Source: Candidatus Omnitrophota bacterium
Lineage (GTDB): Bacteria; Omnitrophota; Gorgyraeia; JABMRG01
Assembly: GCA_013202935.1 (NCBI GenBank)
Contig: JABMRG010000050.1
Coordinates: 1 to 12,769 of the forward strand
Direction: 5' to 3'
Length of the DNA stretch: 12,769 bases
Shown one piece after another: positions 1 to 7,225 of this stretch. The translations under genes and the position numbers were made by a program. The notes under the pieces are model-generated. The model ran no database searches and had not been told where the DNA came from. It worked only from the letters and a program-made list of their open reading frames with translations. Positions within the stretch are counted from its first letter, which is position 1. Each line of letters starts with the position of its first letter.

Positions 1-150
1 AACACCTTAAAAGGGAAATCCGTGGAATTCGGATACGGTCCCGCCGCTGTAAGTGGAACGAAAGCCATAATAAGCCACTGGTTGAAAAACTGGGAAGGCA
101 TGGCGAGTAGGTAAAGAAGCCACGAGTCAGAAGACCTACCTGTGTAACAG
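1..150 (+). promoter_or_regulatory. Cobalamin (AdoCbl-type) riboswitch aptamer, 5' end cut by window
   Basis: This RNA binds a cobalamin and switches expression of the receptor gene downstream. The conserved blocks appear in the right order: TTAAAAGGGAA at 7-17, ACGGTCCCGCCGCTGTAA at 35-52, GCCACTG at 74-80 and GGGAAGG at 92-98. A B12-box-like 3' segment follows, in which GTAGG (107-111) can pair with CCTAC (135-139) around GAAGCCACGAGTCAGAAGA. The 3' P1 strand (about 141-150) has no 5' partner inside the window, so roughly 10-15 nt of the aptamer and its promoter lie upstream. Identification rests on the known cobalamin riboswitch consensus. The exact 3' boundary is approximate. Confidence 0.95.
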
Positions 151-235
151 ATAGATAAGAGCCTCGGAGAAAGGCAAATATCTAACATATAAGGGTAATG
201 CAAGCCCTCGTGTAAACGAGGGAAAATCAGGGTGC

Positions 236-285
236 AACCCCGTATGGACTTGAAACGATTCAATTCCGTACGGGGTTATTTTTTT
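236..285 (+). terminator. Intrinsic terminator, riboswitch expression platform
   Basis: AACCCCGTATGG (236-247) pairs with CCGTACGGGGTT (266-277) across all 12 positions, with one G-T wobble. An inner TTGAA/TTCAA stem extends it, and it is followed directly by ATTTTTTTATT. This is a textbook Rho-independent terminator lying between the aptamer and the receptor start codon. Ligand-bound aptamer would be expected to favour termination, as in other OFF-type cobalamin switches (inference). Upstream, GGGT (230-233) can pair with ACCC (237-240). A CCCTCG/CGAGGG hairpin (205-222) lies just before that. These are candidate parts of an antiterminator. Confidence 0.9.
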
Positions 286-318
286 ATTGGCATAGTTAAA
301 CATTATAAAGGAGAGTCT

Positions 319-2424
319 ATGAAACGGTTGTTTATTATCATTGGTCTTATTATATGTTGTGTAAATATCTCTATAGCAGAAGAAGAAAAAGCAGTAGAGC
401 TTGAGCCTATAGTCATTACACCGTGGAGAGCTGGTGAAGAACTTTCTGATGTAAGCAGGAATGTTACTGTTATCACAAAAGAAGAGATTGCATCATCAAG
501 CGCAAACTTTTTACCTGACCTTATTCAGGACAAAAGCGGTGTTGTTGTATCAAACTATTTTGGTAACCCTAAGGGCGTTGTTGTTGATGTAAGAGGTTTT
601 GGTGAGTCAAGCGTATCCAATGTGCTTGTACTTGTTGATGGGAGAAGAACCAATCAGGTAGACCTATCAGGCGCAGACTGGGCACAGATAGACATAAATG
701 CCATTGAAAGGGTCGAGATAGTGCGAGGCCCCTCTACGGTTCTTTATGGCGATAATGCCACAGGAGGAGTTATAAATATAATTACAAAAAGAGGCACGAC
801 TGATAAGCCTTCGATTACACTGGCTGCTGAATCAGGAAGTTATCAGTATTATAAAGCCTATGCAAACTTAAGCGGGGTATACAAGAGTTCTACCGTAGGC
901 AAAGATAGTGTGCCCGGTGTCTATGCGGACTACTTTTTCAGTTATTCAAACCAGGATACAACAGGCTACAGGGCGAATAATGATTACTGGGCCAATGATT
1001 ACTTTGGAAGCCTTATGTTGAGGCTAAGTGATGTTTTTGAGTTAGCCTTGTCTTCAGGCTACCATCGTGATCATTATGGTATGCCAGGAGCTCTTTACTG
1101 GAATGGCAATCAGTGGGTCCTGGACCCGAAAGGGATTAATCAGATAGGAAGGGCAGGAACTGTATTTTCTGATGATAAAGGTTTTACATCAGATTATTTT
1201 GTTACAGCAGAACCGAAAGGCATTTTCTTCTTTGCTGGCAATGAAATAAATCTATCTGTTTTTAGCTCGATGAGGGAGAGAAGGAGCAAGGGCTTAAGTG
1301 TACCTGAACCTGATGCATGGTCTGCACCAAGCGAGTATGAGACATCTCACCATATCATTACATATGAGCTAAGGCCAAAGATAGAAACAAGCCTTTTGTG
1401 GAAAGGCATAGATAATAAACTTATTATTGGTACTGATTATTTCCATGCCAAAGACGATGTCTTAAGTGGAAACCGTCTTAACGCTCAGCAGGATGAAACG
1501 GATATTTATAAGGAGACATTAGGTTTTTATGTGCATGACAATATAAAGATAAGTGATAGGCTCCTGCTGAATGCCGGCGGCCGTCTTGAATGGGCAGATT
1601 ATACATTTAATCAGAAACGGCTTATACCAAATCACGAAACCAGAGACTTGACAGTAGAGGCCTTTAACTTTGGAGGTGGGTACAAGTATAATAAACGCTC
1701 CCAGGTTTATGCAGATGTCTCGAAATCATACCGCTTACCGAATACAGAAGAATATTATCAGAATAAGTTTCTAAATACCTGGCTATGGCCCCCTGTTGTG
1801 CAGGGAGGACTCAATACAAACATAACACGGCAGAAGGCTATGAATTATGAGGTGGGCATAAAAGATCTTACCTTTAAAGGCATAGGTATTAATGCCAATG
1901 CTTTCCTGATGGACATAGAGAATGAGATCTATTATGACCCCTCAAGCATGCTAAATACCAATTATGATAAAAAGACATGTCATCGTGGCATAGAGATTGA
2001 GGCCCAGCTGAAGTTTTTGGATGGAAGATTAAGGCCCTTTGGGAATTGGGTATTGCAGGAGTCGTATTTCAAGGATGGGGATTACAAAGATAATCAGATT
2101 CCCCTTGTTCCCAGGAATAAGATATCAGCTGGCGTGACAATCTCACCTATAAAAAATCTTGATTGGACAGTCAGCCTAAACCACGTAGGTTCACGCTACA
2201 AGATAAGCGACCAGAAGAATCTTGCTGCAAAGTTAAAGGATTACACTATAGTAGATACAAAACTCAGCTATACATATAAATATCTGAATATATGGGGTGC
2301 ACTTAAGAATGTATTCGATAAAGAATATTTTGCATATGGAGTAACTAATAGCACAGGCACTGCAGAGACCTTCTATCCTGCACCAGAGATGAGGGTAGAG
2401 TGGGGTGCGAGCATGACCTTCTAA
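319..2424 (+). CDS. btuB: TonB-dependent outer-membrane receptor, BtuB-like (cobalamin uptake)
   Basis: This is a 701-aa outer-membrane receptor that probably imports cobalamin using TonB energy. A signal peptide occupies residues 1-20 (cleavage after SIA). A TonB-box-like IVITP is at 31-35. The plug domain covers about 45-160, with the typical VEIVRGPSTVLYGD...GGVINIIT segment near 132-156. The rest is a 22-strand-type barrel ending in aromatic-rich strands, NVFDKEYFAYG and a terminal Phe. The ATG at 319 is chosen because AAAGGAG (307-313) sits 5 nt upstream and the signal peptide starts there. An in-frame GTG at 232 lies in the terminator region and is rejected. Cobalamin as substrate is inferred from the riboswitch, since the protein alone could be another TonB receptor. 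No ABC transporter (btuCDF) is present in the window. Confidence 0.93.
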   Translation: MKRLFIIIGLIICCVNISIAEEEKAVELEPIVITPWRAGEELSDVSRNVTVITKEEIASSSANFLPDLIQDKSGVVVSNYFGNPKGVVVDVRGFGESSVSNVLVLVDGRRTNQVDLSGADWAQIDINAIERVEIVRGPSTVLYGDNATGGVINIITKRGTTDKPSITLAAESGSYQYYKAYANLSGVYKSSTVGKDSVPGVYADYFFSYSNQDTTGYRANNDYWANDYFGSLMLRLSDVFELALSSGYHRDHYGMPGALYWNGNQWVLDPKGINQIGRAGTVFSDDKGFTSDYFVTAEPKGIFFFAGNEINLSVFSSMRERRSKGLSVPEPDAWSAPSEYETSHHIITYELRPKIETSLLWKGIDNKLIIGTDYFHAKDDVLSGNRLNAQQDETDIYKETLGFYVHDNIKISDRLLLNAGGRLEWADYTFNQKRLIPNHETRDLTVEAFNFGGGYKYNKRSQVYADVSKSYRLPNTEEYYQNKFLNTWLWPPVVQGGLNTNITRQKAMNYEVGIKDLTFKGIGINANAFLMDIENEIYYDPSSMLNTNYDKKTCHRGIEIEAQLKFLDGRLRPFGNWVLQESYFKDGDYKDNQIPLVPRNKISAGVTISPIKNLDWTVSLNHVGSRYKISDQKNLAAKLKDYTIVDTKLSYTYKYLNIWGALKNVFDKEYFAYGVTNSTGTAETFYPAPEMRVEWGASMTF

Positions 2425-2441
2425 GGCCGGACTCATTTTAC

Positions 2442-2471
2442 TTGACTCATGGCTTACACTGATATTATAAT
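2442..2471 (+). promoter_or_regulatory. Sigma70-type promoter of tonB, leaderless arrangement
   Basis: A -35 box TTGACT (2442-2447, 5/6 to consensus) is separated by 18 nt from a perfect -10 box TATAAT (2466-2471). Only 6 nt (AAAACC) separate the -10 box from the tonB ATG at 2478, so transcription should begin at or next to the start codon. No Shine-Dalgarno sequence is visible. This gives tonB expression independent of the riboswitch upstream. The call is from sequence only. Confidence 0.7.
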
Positions 2472-2477
2472 AAAACC

Positions 2478-3161
2478 ATGATCTTATCCGATAAGATATT
2501 CAGGAATGCGGTAGTAGCCTCACTTATATTTCACGTATTCTTCTTTTATAATTGGCCACCTCTAAAGAAGTTCTTTATGTTTAAGCCTGTTAACAATATA
2601 AAGATGACATATGTTCCTGTAAAACAGGTTCCCATCAGTTCTGATTCTGTGGCTGAGAAAGAGAAGATACGAAAGTTCCATACTCCATCCACAAGCAACA
2701 AAAATTCAGAGGCCGTTAAGATAAAAGGTGAAACCAGGCCTATCTTTAAGCCCAAATCAACCGATAAGTTAAGCATAAAGATAAAAGATATAACAACTGA
2801 TAAGCAGATAAGCCTTATGCCTTCTCAAAAAGAGATGCTGATATCTCATAAGGATAAAGACTTTTCAGATCAGCCCACGTACCTAAACTATTATAATGCG
2901 GTAAGAGGCAAGATCTATGATGCGGCACAAGCAAGCAAGCCATACTACGCTCAGCAAGGCGATGTAAGACTCATATTTACCCTCGCAAGGAGTGGGCAAC
3001 TCTTGAATGTAGATATTGTAAGCAGTGGTTCTTCGTATGATCCTGTCTTAAGAAGGCATGCACTGATGAGCATAAAAAAAGCCACACCTTTTCCTGCCTT
3101 TCTCGAGTCAATGAAGGAAGGCCACCTGACCCTCCGCCTCACCATCTCCTTCGAAAAATAG
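2478..3161 (+). CDS. tonB: TonB energy-transducing protein
   Basis: This 227-aa protein couples the inner-membrane proton motive force to outer-membrane receptors. It has a short cytoplasmic start and one membrane segment at about residues 8-26. That segment contains S15-x3-H19, matching the Ser16-x3-His20 pair that is functionally important in E. coli TonB. A Lys/Pro-containing periplasmic linker follows (about 30-130). A TonB C-terminal domain covers about 135-227, with YYNAVRGKIYDAA..., GDVRLIFTLARSGQLLNVDIVSSG and an ending of LTLRLTISFEK. It lies 53 nt after the receptor gene, so the two are a plausible functional pair. No exbB or exbD is present in the window. The final base of its TAG stop is also the first base of a GGGGACGTTTCAC repeat unit. 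Confidence 0.9.
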   Translation: MILSDKIFRNAVVASLIFHVFFFYNWPPLKKFFMFKPVNNIKMTYVPVKQVPISSDSVAEKEKIRKFHTPSTSNKNSEAVKIKGETRPIFKPKSTDKLSIKIKDITTDKQISLMPSQKEMLISHKDKDFSDQPTYLNYYNAVRGKIYDAAQASKPYYAQQGDVRLIFTLARSGQLLNVDIVSSGSSYDPVLRRHALMSIKKATPFPAFLESMKEGHLTLRLTISFEK

Positions 3162-3413
3162 GGGACGTTTCACTCGTTCCTAACCTCCTGAAAACAGATA
3201 AGTTGTAGCAAGGTAGTTTACACTTTTTCGATAAGTCTGGGGACACTTCACAATTTAACACTGGGGACACTTCACATTGATTTACTATATGGTAAAGTAA
3301 GTGAAGTGTCCCCATGCTTACAGTAAAGTGTCCCCATGCTTGGAAAAAAGTGTAATGTATAATTCCACAACTTATTGTAACGTAATAAGATAAAAGCGAG
3401 GGAAACGTTCCCT
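3160..3413 (+). repeat. Long nested palindromic element (REP/MITE-like), non-coding
   Basis: This 254-bp stretch folds on itself around one centre. The ends AGGGGACGTTTCACTCG (3160-3176) and CGAGGGAAACGTTCCCT (3397-3413) are inverted repeats matching at 15 of 17 positions. Inside them lie ATAAGTTGT (3198-3206) against ACAACTTAT (3367-3375), then TTACACTTTTT (3218-3228) against AAAAAGTGTAA (3345-3355). Next come GGGGACACTTCAC (3239-3251) against GTAAAGTGTCCCC (3323-3335), a perfect 14-bp TGGGGACACTTCAC (3262-3275) against 3301-3314, and TTTAC/GTAAA at the tip. The three outer pairs share exactly the same centre of symmetry. There is no open frame and no clear target-site duplication. Similar GTGAAGTGTCCCC-like palindromes are, from memory, associated with REP-associated tyrosine (Y1) transposases, but none is seen here. 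The strand is arbitrary. Confidence 0.8.
3301..3344 (+). repeat. Tandem 22-bp repeat, two copies
   Basis: Within the palindromic element, GTGAAGTGTCCCCATGCTTACA is followed head-to-tail by GTAAAGTGTCCCCATGCTTGGA. The first 19 bases differ at only one position. On the left arm, two GGGGACACTTCAC units 24 bp apart mirror these. The pattern suggests duplication of the repeat unit during growth of the element. Confidence 0.75.
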
Positions 3414-3423
3414 TGACATTCCC

Positions 3424-3451
3424 TTGACAATATTACTATTTATGTTATAAT
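3424..3451 (+). promoter_or_regulatory. Sigma70-type promoter of rpsU with duplicated -35 unit
   Basis: A perfect -35 box TTGACA (3424-3429), a 16-nt spacer and a perfect -10 box TATAAT (3446-3451) predict a start near 3458 and a leader of about 30 nt before rpsU. The -35 lies in the second of two exact tandem copies of TTCCCTTGACA (3408-3418 and 3419-3429). A second TTGACA therefore sits 11 bp upstream, one helical turn away. This is the best promoter in the window, fitting a ribosomal protein gene. Confidence 0.85.
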
Positions 3452-3473
3452 TAGTGTTCTAAAACTTATGGTA

Positions 3474-3483
3474 AAGGGGTGAT
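3474..3483 (+). promoter_or_regulatory. Strong Shine-Dalgarno sequence of rpsU
   Basis: AAGGGGTGAT is nearly the full complement of the 16S rRNA 3' end (AAGGAGGTGAT) and ends 5 nt before a GTG codon. It fixes the GTG at 3489 as the rpsU start and shows that the host uses a standard anti-Shine-Dalgarno. Confidence 0.85.
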
Positions 3484-3488
3484 ATAGA

Positions 3489-3668
3489 GTGCCAAGGGTA
3501 AGCGTACGAGATAATGAACCTCTCGAGAGAGCGCTTCGCAGGTTTAAAAAGAAGATAGAGCGTGAAGGTACCATTAAGCAGGTTAGAGCACGTAAACATT
3601 ACGAGAAACCAAGCGTAAAGAAGCGCCGAAAACAGAGAGAAGCGCGCAAGAAAAAAAGAAGATACTAA
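3489..3668 (+). CDS. rpsU: 30S ribosomal protein S21 (bS21)
   Basis: This short gene encodes 59 residues, beginning MPRVSVRDNEPLERALRRFK and ending in the very basic EARKKKRRY. The sequence is characteristic of bS21, which binds near the 16S rRNA 3' end on the small-subunit platform and helps initiation. The length is near the usual size (about 57-71 aa). It starts with GTG, supported by the strong Shine-Dalgarno sequence 5 nt upstream. It sits behind the strongest promoter of the window and 18 nt ahead of the M16 peptidase gene, so both are likely on one transcript. S21 is more commonly grouped with dnaG/rpoD or gatB-like genes, so this neighbour is unusual. Confidence 0.95.
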   Translation: MPRVSVRDNEPLERALRRFKKKIEREGTIKQVRARKHYEKPSVKKRRKQREARKKKRRY

Positions 3669-3686
3669 ATTCTACAGTTGCAGACT

Positions 3687-6305
3687 ATGAAGCGAAGGGC
3701 TAATATAATTTTCTCATTTTTGATAATCTTATATATAGCCCTTTGCTCTAACTATTCCTACGCAGAACCCTCCCCCACCCTTCCTAAGTCCGATGCAACA
3801 TCAGAGTTACTCAGTAACGGCCTTACCCTGATCCTCAAAGAAGACTTTCGCACGCCTACGTTTTGCGCAAAGCTATTTATCCGCACAGGTTCAGCCACAG
3901 AAGGAGACTATACCGGCTCAGGTATTACCCACCTGATAGAACACCTTATATTTAAAGGAACCTCAACCCGCGATGCAAAGGAACTTGAGGATGAGATAAA
4001 ATCACTGGGCGGTAATATAGGAGCGTATACCACTTATGATTACACAGCTTTTAATATAGAGGGCCCATCAGAAAACATCCTACAACTTCTGGATATATTC
4101 TACGATATTATAGCCAATCCCAAATTTGACAAGAAAGAGATCGCAAGCGAAAAAGATGTTATAAAGCGAGAGATGAGGCTTAGGGATGATGCCCCAGAGA
4201 CGTATCTGAGCCAACAGTTATGGCAGAGGGCATATATTAGGCATCCATACAAAAATCCTATTATAGGGCATGAAGATATATTTGATAGGCTGGCACAGGA
4301 AGATGTAAGAGAGTATTACAGCAGGTTTTATCTGCCTGATAACATGGTACTTGTGATAGTAGGCGATATAGATTCAGGTGCATTGAAAGAGAAGATAGCA
4401 GAAAGCTTCACCAAGCTCCAGAGGAGAAGCCCGATTCAGGCTGTGTTACCAAGAGAGCCTCAGCAACTTACCCCGCGCTATATTGAACTGGCCTATCCGA
4501 TATCAAAGACATTCATGGCTATGGGGTTCCATTCTGTGAATTTGGCCAGCAAAGACCTATATGCCTTAGACACACTCGCGATTATTTTAGGAGCAGGCAG
4601 GTCCTCTATACTTTATAAGGAGATGCATAATAAGTTAAAATTAGTATACTCAATAGGCAGTTACAACTATACTCCGTTTGATCCTGGTATGTTTGTAATT
4701 ACATCTGCTTTTGATCCAAAGAAGAAGGATCAGGTAATAAAAGAATTGCTCGAGAAAATAGAGAAGCTGAAAAGGTCACCTGTAGACAAAAAAGAGCTTG
4801 AGAAGGCAAGGAATCAGGTCATATCATCTTATATATTTAGCAGGCAGACTCAAAGTTCGCAGGCCTCAGATTTGGGTATAAGCCAGCTTCTTGCATCTGA
4901 CATGGATTTTTCAAAGCACTATGTTGAGGGGGTTGGTTCTGTCGATGCCAACGATATAATGGAGGTTGCAAAGAGGTATCTAGGAGAGGAGAACCTGACA
5001 ACCGTGCTGCTAGTACCCTCCGCCATAAAAGAAATAGAAGAGGATGCGAAAAGCAGATCAAGGATAGAAAGAGCCATTACGAAAAAGACCTTAAAGAATG
5101 GTGTGAGAGTATTGATATGTAATGACAGCACCCTTCCCTTAGTATCAATAAGGGCCTGCATCAAAGGCGGGCTTCGCGCAGAAACTAAAAAGGATAATGG
5201 TATCTCAAACCTTACAGCCCACATGCTGACCAAGGGCAGCGGGGGCTACAGCGAAGAAAAACTCTTTTTCGAAATAGAGTCTATGGGGGGAACACTTTCT
5301 GCATACAGCGCAAATAATTCTTTTGGAGTGTCTCTGGATGTAATGAGCAAAGATACCAAAAGAGCGATAGAGCTTATGGAAGCTGTTCTTGTAAAGCCAT
5401 CATTTCCAAATGACAAACTTCAGGTTCTTAAGAACGATATGCTTGCAGCGATCGAACTGATAGATGATGATATATTTAAGGTTGCTGAGAAGAACTTAAG
5501 AAAAAGGCTGCTTGATAATAGCCCTTACAGCATGCTACCTGCAGGAACAGCAGAGTCGGTTAATAGCATATCAAGGAATGATATTATCAAGTTTTACAGA
5601 AATTACTGCGTAGGCCCTAATGTAGTAGTCTCGATATGCGGAGATGTAGATGTTGATGAAGTATATAAGTTGGTAAGGTCTAAACTCGGCAGAATAAAAA
5701 AGAAAAGGCCACCAGAGTTAACCGAAGGTAAACCCTCACCTATTACAGCACAGATAGACGTGAGAGAAGAGATGGATAAGAAGCAGGCAGTGGTTATGGT
5801 AGGTTTTAGAACTGTAGGTATAAATAGCCCAGATAGGTACCCTTTGCAGATTATCTCCTCTATATTCTCAGGGGGTTCTGGCAGGCTATATGCCAATATA
5901 AGGCAGAAGAAGGGGCTGGCCTATGCCCTGGGTACTTTTGGTATGACAGGCCTTGACATAGGAACGTTCATATTTTATGCAGCAACAAGTATAGGCAACG
6001 AAGTCCTGGTGAAAGACGAGATTGTAGAAGAGATAGAGAAGGTAAGCGCTGGAGACTTATCAGAAGATGAAATAAACGCGGCGAAGAAAAGCCTTATCAC
6101 ACAACATGAGCTTGGCCTTCAATCGGCAGGTTCATTTGCCTTAAGGACAGCGCTTGATGAGCTTTATGACCTGGGTTATAATAACTATCAATTCTATCCC
6201 AAAGCGGTAAATAACCTTACACGCGAAGATATTTTAAAGGCTGCCAAAAAATATCTTAATCCTGAGGCCTCAGTCGTCTCTATAGTAATCCCAAAAAATG
6301 AGTAA
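3687..6305 (+). CDS. Two-half M16 (insulinase/pitrilysin family) zinc peptidase, exported
   Basis: This 872-aa peptidase probably degrades or processes peptides in the periplasm or at the outer membrane. A signal peptide covers 1-26 (YSYA before EPS). The inverted zinc motif HLIEH is at 82-86 (His82, Glu85, His86). A third ligand is Glu162 in KDVIKREM, 76 residues after His86, which matches family spacing. Two M16 halves are fused. The second half, from about residue 465 (KKTLKNGVRVLICND), carries NLTAH at 508-512 in place of HxxEH, so it is probably non-catalytic, as is common for one half of M16 pairs. I chose the ATG at 3687. An in-frame TTG at 3678 adds only three residues, and no Shine-Dalgarno is visible for either. 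Translation may depend on rpsU upstream. The natural substrate is unknown. Confidence 0.9.
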   Translation: MKRRANIIFSFLIILYIALCSNYSYAEPSPTLPKSDATSELLSNGLTLILKEDFRTPTFCAKLFIRTGSATEGDYTGSGITHLIEHLIFKGTSTRDAKELEDEIKSLGGNIGAYTTYDYTAFNIEGPSENILQLLDIFYDIIANPKFDKKEIASEKDVIKREMRLRDDAPETYLSQQLWQRAYIRHPYKNPIIGHEDIFDRLAQEDVREYYSRFYLPDNMVLVIVGDIDSGALKEKIAESFTKLQRRSPIQAVLPREPQQLTPRYIELAYPISKTFMAMGFHSVNLASKDLYALDTLAIILGAGRSSILYKEMHNKLKLVYSIGSYNYTPFDPGMFVITSAFDPKKKDQVIKELLEKIEKLKRSPVDKKELEKARNQVISSYIFSRQTQSSQASDLGISQLLASDMDFSKHYVEGVGSVDANDIMEVAKRYLGEENLTTVLLVPSAIKEIEEDAKSRSRIERAITKKTLKNGVRVLICNDSTLPLVSIRACIKGGLRAETKKDNGISNLTAHMLTKGSGGYSEEKLFFEIESMGGTLSAYSANNSFGVSLDVMSKDTKRAIELMEAVLVKPSFPNDKLQVLKNDMLAAIELIDDDIFKVAEKNLRKRLLDNSPYSMLPAGTAESVNSISRNDIIKFYRNYCVGPNVVVSICGDVDVDEVYKLVRSKLGRIKKKRPPELTEGKPSPITAQIDVREEMDKKQAVVMVGFRTVGINSPDRYPLQIISSIFSGGSGRLYANIRQKKGLAYALGTFGMTGLDIGTFIFYAATSIGNEVLVKDEIVEEIEKVSAGDLSEDEINAAKKSLITQHELGLQSAGSFALRTALDELYDLGYNNYQFYPKAVNNLTREDILKAAKKYLNPEASVVSIVIPKNE

Positions 6306-7224
6306 AATTTCCTTGTCGACCGCATGGAACGCTAAAAAGAAAAAAGACGCAGAGCTTATAGTCGAGGAGATAAGAGATGCCGGATTTGATAGCATAGAGC
6401 TCTATTTTACTCTTTCTAAAGATGTGGTAGATGGTATCTCATCGATTATCAAAAGAGGCGATATTACTGTAAAGACCCTGCATAATTATTGCCCAATACC
6501 AGAAGAGATAAAGCCTAATCAGGTATCCCCGGACTATTATCCCCTTTCATCACTTGATGAAGATGAACGCAAAAAAGGGATACTTTATACAAAACAGACA
6601 ATAGAGAAAGCCCAAGAGCTGGGTGCTAAAGCTGTAGTAATACATTGTGGCAGGGTTGATGCAAAAGACCATAGCAAAAAACTCATAGCACTTTATGAAG
6701 AAGGAAAAGTGTCCACTAATGAGTTTAGGAAGATAAGGGATGATATGTTTTTAAGCAGAAAGGCTATTTCCGAAGGGCATATGAATGCTTCACTCAAAAG
6801 CCTTGATGAGTTGAACAGCTTTGCTAGCAAGAAAGGCATAATCGTCGGCATCGAAAATAGATTCTATTTTATGGAGATGCCATCTATTGATGAGATAGGC
6901 ATAATACTGGCTGAGTTTAAAGGCTCATCTATAAGCTATTGGCATGATACAGGCCATGCACAAGTTAATGAGTCGTTGGGCTTTGCCAGGCATATCGATT
7001 TTTTAGACAGGTACGCGGGGCAAATGGCCGGCATACATCTACATGATGTAAAAGGCACAGAGGACCATCTGGCTCCAGGGCAGGGAGACTTTGATTTTTC
7101 TCTTCTTGTGCCATACCTTAAGCCCGATATAATAAAGGTGATCGAGGCACATGATGTAGCAAGCAAAGACGATTTAAAGCATGCAAGGGAGTATTTACAG
7201 AAGACTCTTGATGGAGTGATCTAG
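6298..7224 (+). CDS. Sugar phosphate isomerase/epimerase-like TIM-barrel protein
   Basis: This 308-aa cytoplasmic protein is of the AP-endonuclease-2/xylose-isomerase-like barrel family. Family members bind divalent metal and act on sugars, sugar phosphates or inosose-type compounds. Strand-end motifs fit: DSIELYF (31-37), LHNY (61-64), VVIHCGR (113-119), GIENRFYF with Glu186 (184-191), YWHDTGHA with Asp217 and His220 (214-221), GIHLHDVKG (245-253) and VIEAHD with Glu283 (281-286). Glu186, Asp217, His249 and Glu283 are likely metal ligands (inference). The ATG overlaps the end of the peptidase gene by 8 nt, indicating co-transcription. The exact substrate cannot be read from sequence. Confidence 0.85.
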   Translation: MSKISLSTAWNAKKKKDAELIVEEIRDAGFDSIELYFTLSKDVVDGISSIIKRGDITVKTLHNYCPIPEEIKPNQVSPDYYPLSSLDEDERKKGILYTKQTIEKAQELGAKAVVIHCGRVDAKDHSKKLIALYEEGKVSTNEFRKIRDDMFLSRKAISEGHMNASLKSLDELNSFASKKGIIVGIENRFYFMEMPSIDEIGIILAEFKGSSISYWHDTGHAQVNESLGFARHIDFLDRYAGQMAGIHLHDVKGTEDHLAPGQGDFDFSLLVPYLKPDIIKVIEAHDVASKDDLKHAREYLQKTLDGVI

Positions 7225-7225
7225 C

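Noticed and set aside
232..318. GTG at 232 as an alternative start of the receptor gene, adding 29 residues
   Set aside because: It lies at the terminator stem, the added residues precede a proper signal peptide, and the ATG at 319 has AAAGGAG 5 nt upstream.
3262..3314. The central hairpin as an ordinary Rho-independent terminator of tonB
   Set aside because: No U-tract follows the stem, the loop region is 25 nt, and it is only one layer of a larger palindrome. It may still weaken read-through.
3161..3335. Repeat cluster as a CRISPR array
   Set aside because: The repeats are only about 13 bp, occur in both orientations, have irregular spacing and pair with each other. No cas genes are near.
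3678..3686. TTG at 3678 as start of the M16 peptidase
   Set aside because: It adds only three residues, has no Shine-Dalgarno and is a rarer start codon. The ATG at 3687 gives a normal signal peptide.
3687..3764. M16 peptidase as a lipoprotein (Cys20 in IALCS)
   Set aside because: The residue before Cys is Leu, not Gly/Ala/Ser, so there is no valid lipobox. The YSYA cleavage site fits signal peptidase I better.
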